Source: Butyrivibrio sp. AC2005
GTDB lineage: Bacteria > Bacillota > Clostridia > Lachnospirales > Lachnospiraceae
Reading direction: 5' to 3'
Assembly (NCBI RefSeq): GCF_000424145.1
Contig: NZ_AUJI01000046.1
Location: forward strand, 1 to 35,018
DNA length: 35,018 bases
The notes under the pieces were generated by a model. The model was given only the letters and a program-made list of their open reading frames with translations. It ran no database searches and was not told the DNA's origin. Numbering within the stretch: position 1 is the first letter of the stretch; the number at the start of each line of letters is the position of its first letter. A program made the translations under genes and the position numbers. Positions 15,293-22,660 of the stretch are shown one piece after another.

Positions 15293-15939
15293 AACAGACA
15301 AACAGACTATACTGGCTGGGAAGATACGCTGAGCGCGTGTACACACTGGTGCGGTGCTATTTCAAGAGCTATGACACCATGATTGATGAGATCCGCGACA
15401 GTTATCATGACTTTTGCCAGATGATTGACATACCGGATATTTACAAGGATAAGCAGGACTTCATGAAATCTTATCCCTTTGATGAAAGCAATCCGGATTC
15501 AATAATCAGTAATCTTATCAGGGCTTATGATAATGCCATCGTGTTGAGGGAGAGTATCGGTTCTGAATCGCTTTCTTATATCCAGCTGGCAATCTATGAG
15601 ATGAACAAGGCAAAACTAAGCGATGCTCCGCTTATAGAACTGCAGCTGGTGATAGATGACATCCTTGCATTCTGGGGAATGATAGATGATAAGCTGGACG
15701 ATGATCATATAAGAAACATAATCAAGTCAGGTAAAAGGATTGAAAGATTTGATCTTTACGCAAGGCTTGGTCTTGGAAGAGACAAGCTTATCAGAGAGGC
15801 AAACCGCATGATTCCCAGGATTGAGAAGAGTGGTATGGACGTGAAAAAGGACAAGCTTGAGGAAATCCGCAAGGCTGTTGAAGCACAGGAAGTAGACTAT
15901 TATGGCGTGATAAAGATGCTGGAAGCGTTGATTGCATAA
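15274..15939 (+). CDS. Alpha-E domain protein (DUF403)
   Basis: 221 residues, all-helical. The opening MGIISVEQTNRLYWLGRYAE is the diagnostic start of alpha-E proteins, and the Glu/Arg-rich helices (ERVYTLVRCYFKSYD, AYDNAIVLRESIGSESLSY, GKRIERFDLYARLGLGRDKL) follow the family pattern. It is shorter than the roughly 300 residues usual elsewhere. Alpha-E proteins are obligate genomic partners of circularly permuted ATP-grasp ligases and were predicted to take part in the same amide-forming reaction; the biochemical role is not settled as far as I know. Start overlaps the ATP-grasp stop by 19 bases, with GGGAGGAGG upstream inside that gene. Confidence 0.88.
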   Translation: MGIISVEQTNRLYWLGRYAERVYTLVRCYFKSYDTMIDEIRDSYHDFCQMIDIPDIYKDKQDFMKSYPFDESNPDSIISNLIRAYDNAIVLRESIGSESLSYIQLAIYEMNKAKLSDAPLIELQLVIDDILAFWGMIDDKLDDDHIRNIIKSGKRIERFDLYARLGLGRDKLIREANRMIPRIEKSGMDVKKDKLEEIRKAVEAQEVDYYGVIKMLEALIA

Positions 15940-15958
15940 AGGCTAAGGATGTGATTTC

Positions 15959-16795
15959 ATGAAAAAACTACATTTTGATTATTGCATGGAAATCCGTTAT
16001 TCCGATGATGTTTCGTGGTGCTGTTACACAATAAAGTGCATCCCGAAGGATAATGACAGGCAGAAAATATCGAACATAAAAATCGATATGATACCTGAGA
16101 CAAAAGCAGAATGGGCCATGGATTCCCATGGAAACAGATATATATTTGGCAGCAATGAGATACCGCATTCTTACTTCAAGTACCATATTACAGGCGACGC
16201 AGAGTGCGGATGTGCGAGCTATGAATCTGTGACAACTGAAACGGAAGAGATGATATACAGGCATAGTCATGGACTTACTGTTCCCGGAGAAAAGCTGAGG
16301 GAGTATATGCAATCCATAAGGGCTGCTACGTCTTCTTTTGATGAGATGAAACCTTTGGAGAAGGCAAAACAGATAATGGAAAAAATCCACGGATACCTTG
16401 TTTATGAAAAGGGATGTACCGGGGTTGATACAGGGGCAGAGGAAGCTTTTTCCATTGGTCATGGAGTATGTCAGGATTATTCTCATATCATGATCTCGCT
16501 ACTTAATCTGTCCGGATGTGCAGCCAGATATGTAACCGGGCTCATCATAGGAGAAGGAGAGTCCCACGCATGGGTTGAAGTTGCAGATGATGGAAAATGG
16601 TATGGTTTTGATCCGACTAATAATATTCTTGTGCAGGATTCACACATAAAGATTGGCTGTGGCAGGGATGCTACCGAGTGCCAGATCAATCGTGGAATTA
16701 TGCATGGCGGCGGTCAGCAGTCTCAGGATATTTATGTGAATGTTTCTGAGATAAGTCACGCACAGAGCATTATAAGCAGAGGAGCGTTGTTCTGA
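15959..16795 (+). CDS. Transglutaminase-fold peptidase-like protein
   Basis: 278 residues, no signal peptide, hence cytoplasmic. Residues 1-100 form a beta-rich N-terminal domain of the type seen in bacterial transglutaminase-like proteins; residues about 130-225 are the papain-like core with the full triad Cys171 (GHGVCQDYSH), His203 (GESHAWVEV) and Asp218 (YGFDPTNN). Bacterial members of this class mostly hydrolyse or transfer amide bonds rather than cross-link proteins. It is the standard third partner of the ATP-grasp/alpha-E pair. Start ATG 15959 lies 19 bases after alpha-E with AAGGATG-type pairing upstream. Its stop TGA shares one base with the next ATG (TGATG), so all genes here are tightly coupled. 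Confidence 0.88.
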   Translation: MKKLHFDYCMEIRYSDDVSWCCYTIKCIPKDNDRQKISNIKIDMIPETKAEWAMDSHGNRYIFGSNEIPHSYFKYHITGDAECGCASYESVTTETEEMIYRHSHGLTVPGEKLREYMQSIRAATSSFDEMKPLEKAKQIMEKIHGYLVYEKGCTGVDTGAEEAFSIGHGVCQDYSHIMISLLNLSGCAARYVTGLIIGEGESHAWVEVADDGKWYGFDPTNNILVQDSHIKIGCGRDATECQINRGIMHGGGQQSQDIYVNVSEISHAQSIISRGALF

Positions 16796-17742
16796 TGATA
16801 AAGACAGTAGCAGAGATAGCACTACCTGTTGATGAGGTATTAAGGATAAAGAAAAGGCGCATAATTCCCGATGGTTCCGGAAATAATAAAAAGCGAATCA
16901 GTATAGTTACCGGTATACACGGAGATGAGCTTGAAGGCCAGTATGTATGCTTTGAACTGGCGAGGCGTATAGAAGAAAACAAGGAGTGTCTAAAGGGCAT
17001 AGTTGATATCTATCCTGCAATGAATCCGTTGGGAATAGACTCCATAACCCGCGGGATTCCGGCTTTTGACCTTGATATGAACAGGATATTTCCCGGGAAT
17101 GCCGAAGGTAATATGACAGAATTACTTGCTGCAAATATTTTAAAGGATGTATCCGGTTCAGATATGGTCCTGGATATTCATGCAAGCAATATTTACCTGA
17201 CGGAGATTCCGCAGATAAGGATAAACCGGCTAAATAAAGACGAACTTATTCCGCTTGCAGAGAGTTGTAATGTTGATTTTATCTGGGTACATGAATCCAG
17301 TACAGTACTTGAGTCCACGTTTGCGTATAGCCTAAACAGTACAGGAACACCGTGCCTTGTTGTCGAGATGGGTGTTGGAATGCGGATAACAAAAACCTAT
17401 GGGGATCAGCTTGTGGATGGAATTTTCAATCTAATGCATTCCATGGGGATATGGACCGGAGAGACGAAGACACCAAGAAAACCTATTGTTTCTGAAAATG
17501 CTGAAGATGTCTGTTTTATCAATGCTGCAGCCGGGGGACTGTTTATTCCTGATGTGACGCATTGGGAGACGCTGGAAAAAGGAGACAGAATAGGAAGAAT
17601 AATCGATCCGCTTTCAGGGAAGATTTTACAGAATATTGAAAGTCCCGTGGATGGAATACTGTTTACAATAAGGGAATACCCGATTGTTGATGAAGGATCA
17701 CTCATCGGCAGACTACTGAAGAAGGAAGTCATGGCTGTATGA
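16795..17742 (+). CDS. AspA/AstE-like M14 metallohydrolase, catalytically complete
   Basis: 315 residues of the succinylglutamate desuccinylase/aspartoacylase branch of M14 zinc carboxypeptidases, which cleave N-acyl amino acids and similar amides. Zinc ligands His42 and Glu45 (TGIHGDELEG) and His129 (DIHAS) are present, as are the carboxylate-binding Arg97 (DLDMNRIFPGN) and catalytic Glu191 (LVVEMGVGMR). The C-terminal 90 residues form the beta-barrel-like extension (AAAGGLFIPDVTHWE, GDRIGRIIDPLSGK, SPVDGILFTIREYP) found in family members with bound or gating C-domains. No signal peptide. It overlaps the transglutaminase-like gene by one base and the next M14 gene by four (ATGA). I infer that it removes or trims the group joined by the ATP-grasp enzyme. 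Confidence 0.85.
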   Translation: MIKTVAEIALPVDEVLRIKKRRIIPDGSGNNKKRISIVTGIHGDELEGQYVCFELARRIEENKECLKGIVDIYPAMNPLGIDSITRGIPAFDLDMNRIFPGNAEGNMTELLAANILKDVSGSDMVLDIHASNIYLTEIPQIRINRLNKDELIPLAESCNVDFIWVHESSTVLESTFAYSLNSTGTPCLVVEMGVGMRITKTYGDQLVDGIFNLMHSMGIWTGETKTPRKPIVSENAEDVCFINAAAGGLFIPDVTHWETLEKGDRIGRIIDPLSGKILQNIESPVDGILFTIREYPIVDEGSLIGRLLKKEVMAV

Positions 17743-18674
17743 AAAAGAAGACAATATACGAGATTAAAGGGCTGTACAGAGACAGCTTCAGAATAACAGG
17801 CTTTGAATTTGGAAAGGGCAAAAAGTCACTCTGCATTGTAGGAAGCATGAGGGGTAATGAAGTCCAGCAATTATACTGCTGCTCCCAGCTTGTTAAGAAA
17901 TTCAGGCAGCTTGAGGAAGAAGGGCGCATCACTCCAAATGTCAAAATACTGATCATACCGTGCTGCAACCCATATTCCATGAATACCCAGAAGAGATTCT
18001 GGACTATTGATAATACTGACATAAACAGGATGTTCCCCGGTTATGACCTCGGGGAGACTACTCAGAGAATTGCCGATGGCATCTTTTCCGGAATAAAAGA
18101 TTATAAGTACGGCATACAGTTTACATCATTTTACATGCCCGGAGAATTTATGCCTCACGTAAGGATGATGGATGAGGGGTATTCGGATGTCTCCACAGCA
18201 ATGAAATTCGGACTTCCTTATGTGGTAAAAAGAACAGTCAGGCCATATGACACTGCAACCCTGAACTATAATTGGCAGGTTTGGAATACGAAGGCCTACA
18301 GCCTTTATACATCTACAACAAGCAGGATTGATAAAAAGAGTGCCGGTCAGGCAGTGCTCTCGATACTTCGTTTTTGTAAAGAACTGGGATTTGTGAAGTA
18401 CCATGAGCATGGTGATCATCCCTCAATAATAATAAGTGATAAGGAGCTTATCAGTGTCCGCACGGCTAAGTCAGGCATGTTTGAACCGCTTGTAAAAGTT
18501 GGTGAACATATTGACGAGGGAACGCCACTTGCCGAAATCATCAATCCGTACGACGGGACTGTGATGGAAACACTGTATTCTCCTACCAGAGGCACACTGT
18601 TTTTTATGCATTCAGATCCGATTATTTATGCAGAAACAGCGGTAATTAAAATTGTGCCATGGCAAAATCGTTGA
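17739..18674 (+). CDS. AspA/AstE-like M14 paralog that has lost its catalytic residues
   Basis: 311 residues, colinear with the preceding protein: VGSMRGNEVQQL aligns with TGIHGDELEGQY, TDINRMFPGY with LDMNRIFPGN, GIQFTS with DIHASN, and the C-domain (AKSGMFEPLVKVGEHIDEG, SPTRGTLFFMHSDP) with its counterpart. The first zinc His is Arg38, the second is Gln127, and the catalytic Glu position reads Thr191 (SLYTSTTSRI); Glu41 and the substrate-type Arg97 of DINR are kept. The frame is intact, so this is a maintained protein rather than a decaying gene. Start ATG overlaps the previous stop as ATGA. Likely roles, all inferred: partner subunit of the active paralog, substrate sensor, or binding protein. 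A strong terminator follows about 100 bases on. Confidence 0.8.
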   Translation: MKKKTIYEIKGLYRDSFRITGFEFGKGKKSLCIVGSMRGNEVQQLYCCSQLVKKFRQLEEEGRITPNVKILIIPCCNPYSMNTQKRFWTIDNTDINRMFPGYDLGETTQRIADGIFSGIKDYKYGIQFTSFYMPGEFMPHVRMMDEGYSDVSTAMKFGLPYVVKRTVRPYDTATLNYNWQVWNTKAYSLYTSTTSRIDKKSAGQAVLSILRFCKELGFVKYHEHGDHPSIIISDKELISVRTAKSGMFEPLVKVGEHIDEGTPLAEIINPYDGTVMETLYSPTRGTLFFMHSDPIIYAETAVIKIVPWQNR

Positions 18675-18773
18675 TGTTTTCAGTTTGTTTACCGATTTAT
18701 CATAAGCAGATAAACCCTGAAACCATATTGCCTAAATTTAGTTTTTGATATACCATAATATGGTTGAATTCTT

Positions 18774-18819
18774 GCACCAGTGTGCTGAAGGAGGTACTCA
18801 GCACACTGGTGCTTTTTTT
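18774..18819 (+). terminator. Perfect 15-bp hairpin terminator after the ATP-grasp/M14 operon
   Basis: GCACCAGTGTGCTGA (18774-18788) and TCAGCACACTGGTGC (18798-18812) are exact reverse complements around the 9-base loop AGGAGGTAC, followed by seven T. It separates the M14 pair from the symporter gene. Confidence 0.92.
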
Positions 18820-18859
18820 CTGCGTATAGCAAAAAATAAAATAATTAGGGAGTTGTGTT

Positions 18860-20230
18860 GTGAAAGAGAGAGAATCAATTGGGAGCAGACTGGGATTTAT
18901 TCTGCTTTCTGCAGGATGTGCAATAGGAATCGGTAACGTATGGCGATTTCCGTATATGGTAGGTGAAAATGGGGGAGGCTTCTTTGTACTTATTTATGTA
19001 CTTTTTCTTCTAATTCTGGGGGTTCCGATCCTTACTATGGAGTATGCAATCGGAAGGTCGAGCCGATTAAGTGTCCTTTCAGCGTTTAAAAAGCTGGAGC
19101 CAAAAGGCAGTAAGTGGCATATCTACGGATATTTTGCAATTGCAGGTAACTATATACTATTAATGTTTTACTCTGTGGTTTCCGGATGGATACTAAGGTA
19201 TTTTGTTCTGGCTGTTAAGGGCGAATTCATGGGGAAAAGCCCGAAGAACATCGCGGAGATATATGGCGAAATGATGAGCAGCCCAAAAACACTTATCCTT
19301 TTCATGGGAATTACAATGCTGATAACAGTTGCAGTTACATCCATGGGACTTCAGAAGGGCGTTGAGAGAATAACCAAGATAATGATGATCATGCTTATTC
19401 TGATTATGATCGGTCTTGGGATAAGGTCACTTACTCTGCCAAATTCAGTAGAGGGCGTTAAGTTTTACCTCATGCCAAACATGGATAATGTCAGAAAAGT
19501 CGGTGTTGGTAATGTACTTTACGGTGCGCTTAATCAGAGCTTCTTTACCCTGAGTCTCGGAATCGGCGGTATGGAGATTTTCGGAAGCTATATCAAAAAA
19601 GAGAGAAGCCTTGTTGGAGAAGCGATTCTGGTGGCAGGGCTTGATACCTTTGTTGCCATAGTTGCAGGTCTTATAACAATTCCTGCATGTTTTGCCTTCA
19701 ACGTAGCTCCTGACAATGGGCCAAGCCTTATATTCCTTACTCTGCCTAACGTATTTTCAGCGATGAAGGGCGGCAGGATTATCGGAAGTCTTTTCTTCCT
19801 TTTCATGTATTTTGCAGCTCTGTCCACAATGATCGGAGTATTTGAAAATGATGTAAGCTTTTCAATAGACCTCTTTGGACTGGATAGAAAAAAGGCTGCG
19901 CTTTTTGCAGGTATTATGATCACAGTGGGGTCAATTCCGTGCGCACTTGGATTTAATGTATGGAGCGCTTTTCAGCCGCTTAAAGCCGGCAATGTGATCA
20001 TGGACCTTGAGGACTTTATAGTAAGTAATCTTCTCCTTCCCATAGGATCACTTATCTGCTGTCTGTTCTGTACCTGTAAGTATGGATGGGGATTCGATAA
20101 CTATATCGAAGAGGTTAACAGTGGCGTTGGAATTAAGATGAGCCTTGGTCTCAAATGGTATTTTAAGATAGTACTTCCGGCGATACTGATATTCCTCGCA
20201 GTGTATGGTCTTTGGAGCTATTTTGCTTAA
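18860..20230 (+). CDS. Neurotransmitter:sodium symporter (NSS/SNF family)
   Basis: 456 residues, 11-12 membrane helices. The first helix carries the NSS signature GFILLSAGCAIGIGNVWRFPYMVGENGGGFF, with the unwound GCAIGIGN sodium and substrate site; YGALNQSFFTLSLGIGGMEIFGSY corresponds to the helix-6 unwound region. Bacterial homologues (LeuT, TnaT, MhsT) import amino acids or small amines with sodium. GTG 18860 has GGGAG about 7 bases upstream. It lies just behind the terminator of the M14/ATP-grasp operon on the same strand, so it may be served by read-through or its own promoter. Inference: it supplies an amino acid substrate to, or recovers a product from, the upstream pathway. Confidence 0.9.
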   Translation: MKERESIGSRLGFILLSAGCAIGIGNVWRFPYMVGENGGGFFVLIYVLFLLILGVPILTMEYAIGRSSRLSVLSAFKKLEPKGSKWHIYGYFAIAGNYILLMFYSVVSGWILRYFVLAVKGEFMGKSPKNIAEIYGEMMSSPKTLILFMGITMLITVAVTSMGLQKGVERITKIMMIMLILIMIGLGIRSLTLPNSVEGVKFYLMPNMDNVRKVGVGNVLYGALNQSFFTLSLGIGGMEIFGSYIKKERSLVGEAILVAGLDTFVAIVAGLITIPACFAFNVAPDNGPSLIFLTLPNVFSAMKGGRIIGSLFFLFMYFAALSTMIGVFENDVSFSIDLFGLDRKKAALFAGIMITVGSIPCALGFNVWSAFQPLKAGNVIMDLEDFIVSNLLLPIGSLICCLFCTCKYGWGFDNYIEEVNSGVGIKMSLGLKWYFKIVLPAILIFLAVYGLWSYFA

Positions 20231-20257
20231 GAAATATCATTAATTGTGATTAAGGTA

Positions 20258-20266
20258 TGATATAAT
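20258..20266 (+). promoter_or_regulatory. Extended -10 promoter candidate
   Basis: TGATATAAT matches the extended -10 consensus TGnTATAAT, 41 bases before the start of the small membrane protein gene; no good -35 hexamer is visible. Confidence 0.5.
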
Positions 20267-20306
20267 TGATCCTCAGGGGAATTTTATTATTTTGGAGGAA
20301 AAACGT

Positions 20307-20663
20307 ATGACAAAAAGAAATGTTGGATGGGTGCTGGTTATCATTGGCTTATTCATGCTGTTCAAAATGGTGCGTGTATCATCATTTGGATTCTATCGAA
20401 TCGGCAGAGTAAGCACATCTGCAATAGTTCTGGTACTTCTTATTATTTCAGCAATAGCAGTTGTAGTAAATAAAAACAGATTTACATGGGGATGCTTTGT
20501 AATGTCGCTTTGTCTGCTTGTTGTAGCACTTGTTCTTGGAACAGAGCTTTACTTTGCATACTCATCACTTACAGATATCCTTCTTGTATTTGTTCCGATA
20601 GTGTTTGGTGCAGGACTCATCATCAAGAGTGCATTTGAGAAACATAATGCAAAATGTATTTAA
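20307..20663 (+). CDS. Small membrane protein of unknown function, four helices
   Basis: 118 residues from ATG 20307, chosen because GGAGG (20294-20298) lies 8 bases upstream. Four hydrophobic helices: about 7-22 (GWVLVIIGLFMLFKMV), 38-56 (TSAIVLVLLIISAIAVVV), 62-80 (TWGCFVMSLCLLVVALVLG) and 90-108 (DILLVFVPIVFGAGLIIK), with a short basic N-terminus (TKRN) and a basic/polar C-terminus. The layout is like the N-terminal membrane part of LiaF/YvqF-type proteins, but the diagnostic cell-wall-active domain is absent, so I give no name. It lies 16 bases before the CE2-like esterase gene and probably shares its transcript. Confidence 0.65.
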   Translation: MTKRNVGWVLVIIGLFMLFKMVRVSSFGFYRIGRVSTSAIVLVLLIISAIAVVVNKNRFTWGCFVMSLCLLVVALVLGTELYFAYSSLTDILLVFVPIVFGAGLIIKSAFEKHNAKCI

Positions 20664-20678
20664 CGAGGAGAATCTGTG

Positions 20679-21728
20679 ATGGAATATAGATTATCGGAAA
20701 TAGAAAATAAGCGTATATGGGGAAGATGCTCTTCTACAGATGACGGAATTGCACTGTTCTGGACCGGAAGCGGAATAGAAGTAAATGTCAGTGCCGGATA
20801 TCTGTATGCGGATATAGAGTCTACTTTTGGGACGCTTGAATTGTGGATAGATGTTTTTGTTGATGATGCGCGTATAATGCATTTTCCTCTTTTGGAGGGC
20901 AGACACAGATATCAGTTAATGAGAGGCTTTGATAAGTCCCATGAGACCAATGTCAGGATTGCGAGAAGCACACAGTCCATGATGGAGGAGTGTGCTTCTG
21001 TAATAAAAGTATTCTCATTCGATACGGATGGGGAATTCCTTCCTGTGAAGAAGAGAAAGTACAGCCTTGAATTTGTGGGGGACAGTATTACATCAGGTGA
21101 GGGAGCGTATGCTCTTTCACGTGAAGAATGGATACCCACAGTGTTTGACAGCGTTAACAGCTATGCATATATGACTGCAAAAATGCTTGATGCGGATTAC
21201 AGTATTTTAAGTCAGAGCGGTCAGGGATTGTTTGCTTCCTGGGATGGCAGTACCGAATGCTCACTTCCGAAGGTATATCCTTATGTATGCGCTGCGCAGA
21301 TATCTGAGGATGCCAAAAAGCTGGGGTGCATGGATAGCTGGGATTTTACCGGTAATAAAAAAGATGCCGTCATCATTAACCTCGGAACGAATGACAGCAG
21401 TGCGATGAAACTGGACAAATGGAGTGAGGATGAATTTCTGCAGAAGTTTAAAACCTGCGGAATCGATTTTCTTAAATCTGTAAGGGAAAGTAATCCCGAT
21501 TCAGTAATCATCTGGGCATATGGAATGCTTGGAAATGAGATGGAAGAGCATATCCGTGACATCATTGGAACATATAATACGGAAAATGGTGATAACGTTA
21601 CATATCTGAGACTCCCGGATTGCACAGGAATACATGTAGGTGCAAGACTTCATCCGGATCCGGAAGGGCACCGTATAGCGGCAGAAGCACTTGCGGATTG
21701 TATTGGAAAGATAATGGAATATGAGTAA
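20679..21728 (+). CDS. CE2-like acetyl esterase (jelly-roll plus SGNH domain)
   Basis: 349 residues, no signal peptide. An N-terminal beta-sandwich (about 10-115: GIALFWTGSGIEVNV, TFGTLELWIDVFVDDAR) precedes the SGNH domain, the two-domain order of carbohydrate esterase family 2. Block I is FVGDSITSGEGAY; GQSGxG-like SQSGQGLFASWDG is block II; NLGTNDSS is block III; the terminal His lies in HVGARLHPDPEGH. CE2 enzymes deacetylate xylo- and mannooligosaccharides, so intracellular deacetylation of imported sugars is plausible. ATG 20679 (GAGGAG 8 bases upstream) is preferred to GTG 20676. The C-terminus overlaps the next gene by 8 bases. Confidence 0.8.
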   Translation: MEYRLSEIENKRIWGRCSSTDDGIALFWTGSGIEVNVSAGYLYADIESTFGTLELWIDVFVDDARIMHFPLLEGRHRYQLMRGFDKSHETNVRIARSTQSMMEECASVIKVFSFDTDGEFLPVKKRKYSLEFVGDSITSGEGAYALSREEWIPTVFDSVNSYAYMTAKMLDADYSILSQSGQGLFASWDGSTECSLPKVYPYVCAAQISEDAKKLGCMDSWDFTGNKKDAVIINLGTNDSSAMKLDKWSEDEFLQKFKTCGIDFLKSVRESNPDSVIIWAYGMLGNEMEEHIRDIIGTYNTENGDNVTYLRLPDCTGIHVGARLHPDPEGHRIAAEALADCIGKIMEYE

Positions 21729-22434
21729 AAAGGATGTTTGCCTCAGGCATATTTCAGAAGTTTTTTTATATGAATACTACTGTCTTGGTGATGATGAATA
21801 TGAGATATCCGTCGACGATACTTTGACACCACATAAGGAGAAGGCAAAAGAGCTTCTGCTTGCAGGTAATTATTCTGATTCTCAGCAGGAATGGCTCAGT
21901 GCACACTTCGAGAATCCTGTGGATATGGAAGCGATTCTTGGAATTATACTTTGCTGTAAACAACTCGGGGATATAGAGGGTGAGTATTCATATACAATCG
22001 AATCATATAATTATTGCTGTACCAGAGCAGAGCTTGCGGCATATTATAGAAATCTTGGCTGGTATTATCTGGAAAAATATAAACCGGAGGTTTCTGCAGC
22101 ATGTTATCTATATAGCAAATACTTCGAGGAATCCCAGCAGGCGGATGCAGAACTTGAATTTCTAAAAAAAGCTATTGGTAAGAATATTGTGGAAAAAGAC
22201 ATAAATAAAATCCAGAAGATTCTTAAGGATAATGAAATTCCTACTGAAGCAAGTCCGGTAACACTTGCCCTGTTGTATAAAGCAGCAGAAGAAGCGGCAG
22301 ATTGTGGCGACAATGATCAGGCACTTGATTGTTATAGAATGGTTTATGATCTTACTGCAGATGAAGAGATTGGAAAAATAATTTTGAAGTTATTCGATCC
22401 TAAAACAATGATTAACCACGGGAATGGGGTGTGA
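21721..22434 (+). CDS. TPR-like helical-repeat protein of unknown function
   Basis: 237 residues, acidic, no signal or membrane segment. Helical-repeat landmarks: KEKAKELLLAGNYSDSQQEW, MEAILGIILCCKQLGDIEGE, ELAAYYRNLGWYYLEKYKPE, and a clear TPR-like unit near 180-205 (LALLYKAAEEAADCGDNDQA followed by LDCY). TPR proteins are scaffolds; no catalytic motif is seen. The ATG sits 8 bases inside the esterase gene, so translation is coupled. The LALLYKAAEEA stretch reappears, at DNA level with few differences, as a fragment near 33465, so this family has been duplicated in the genome. Confidence 0.6.
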   Translation: MSKKDVCLRHISEVFLYEYYCLGDDEYEISVDDTLTPHKEKAKELLLAGNYSDSQQEWLSAHFENPVDMEAILGIILCCKQLGDIEGEYSYTIESYNYCCTRAELAAYYRNLGWYYLEKYKPEVSAACYLYSKYFEESQQADAELEFLKKAIGKNIVEKDINKIQKILKDNEIPTEASPVTLALLYKAAEEAADCGDNDQALDCYRMVYDLTADEEIGKIILKLFDPKTMINHGNGV

Positions 22435-22447
22435 TCCATCAATTGGT

Positions 22448-22536
22448 GGCAGCTGAATGGCTATGCAATAAATGAAAAGAGACTAAAAGCCCTTGAAAAA
22501 ACTGTTTGGCCAGAGAAAAAACACTGCTGTAGTGGA
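22448..22536 (+). pseudogene. Possible RhuM-like protein fragment
   Basis: One frame reads WWQLNGYAINEKRLKALEKT and stops at a TGA near 22538. The GYAINEKRL motif resembles RhuM-type proteins of mobile DNA, recalled from memory only. No start codon or ribosome binding site. It overlaps the oxidoreductase fragment in another frame. Confidence 0.25.
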
Positions 22537-22648
22537 TGAGTTAAAAAATATCATCCCTAAAACCTATGTTATCGGAGACTGTTCCAATGTCGGCGGGACG
22601 CTCTGGCAATCAGTCAGATCCGGTTTCGAAATGGCATTTGAAATATGA
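22493..22648 (+). pseudogene. C-terminal remnant of an FAD-dependent enoate reductase-like gene
   Basis: A frame from 22493 to TGA 22646-22648 encodes about 50 residues including VDELKNIIPKTYVIGDCSN and SVRSGFEMAFEI. The pattern xxYVIGDC...GFEMA is the C-terminal FAD-binding end of NADH:flavin oxidoreductase/2-enoate reductase-type enzymes. The rest of such an enzyme (over 600 residues) is missing, and the frame is closed upstream by a TAA, so this is a dead remnant left by deletion. Confidence 0.6.
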
Positions 22649-22660
22649 TATTTTAGGGAT

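Noticed and set aside
15968..16486. 172-codon minus-strand ORF
   Set aside because: It is antisense to the transglutaminase-like gene, which has a complete catalytic triad; the shadow is Cys/Ile-rich without a start signal.
18674..18860. Riboswitch or small RNA before the symporter
   Set aside because: Apart from the terminator hairpin I saw no conserved riboswitch core.
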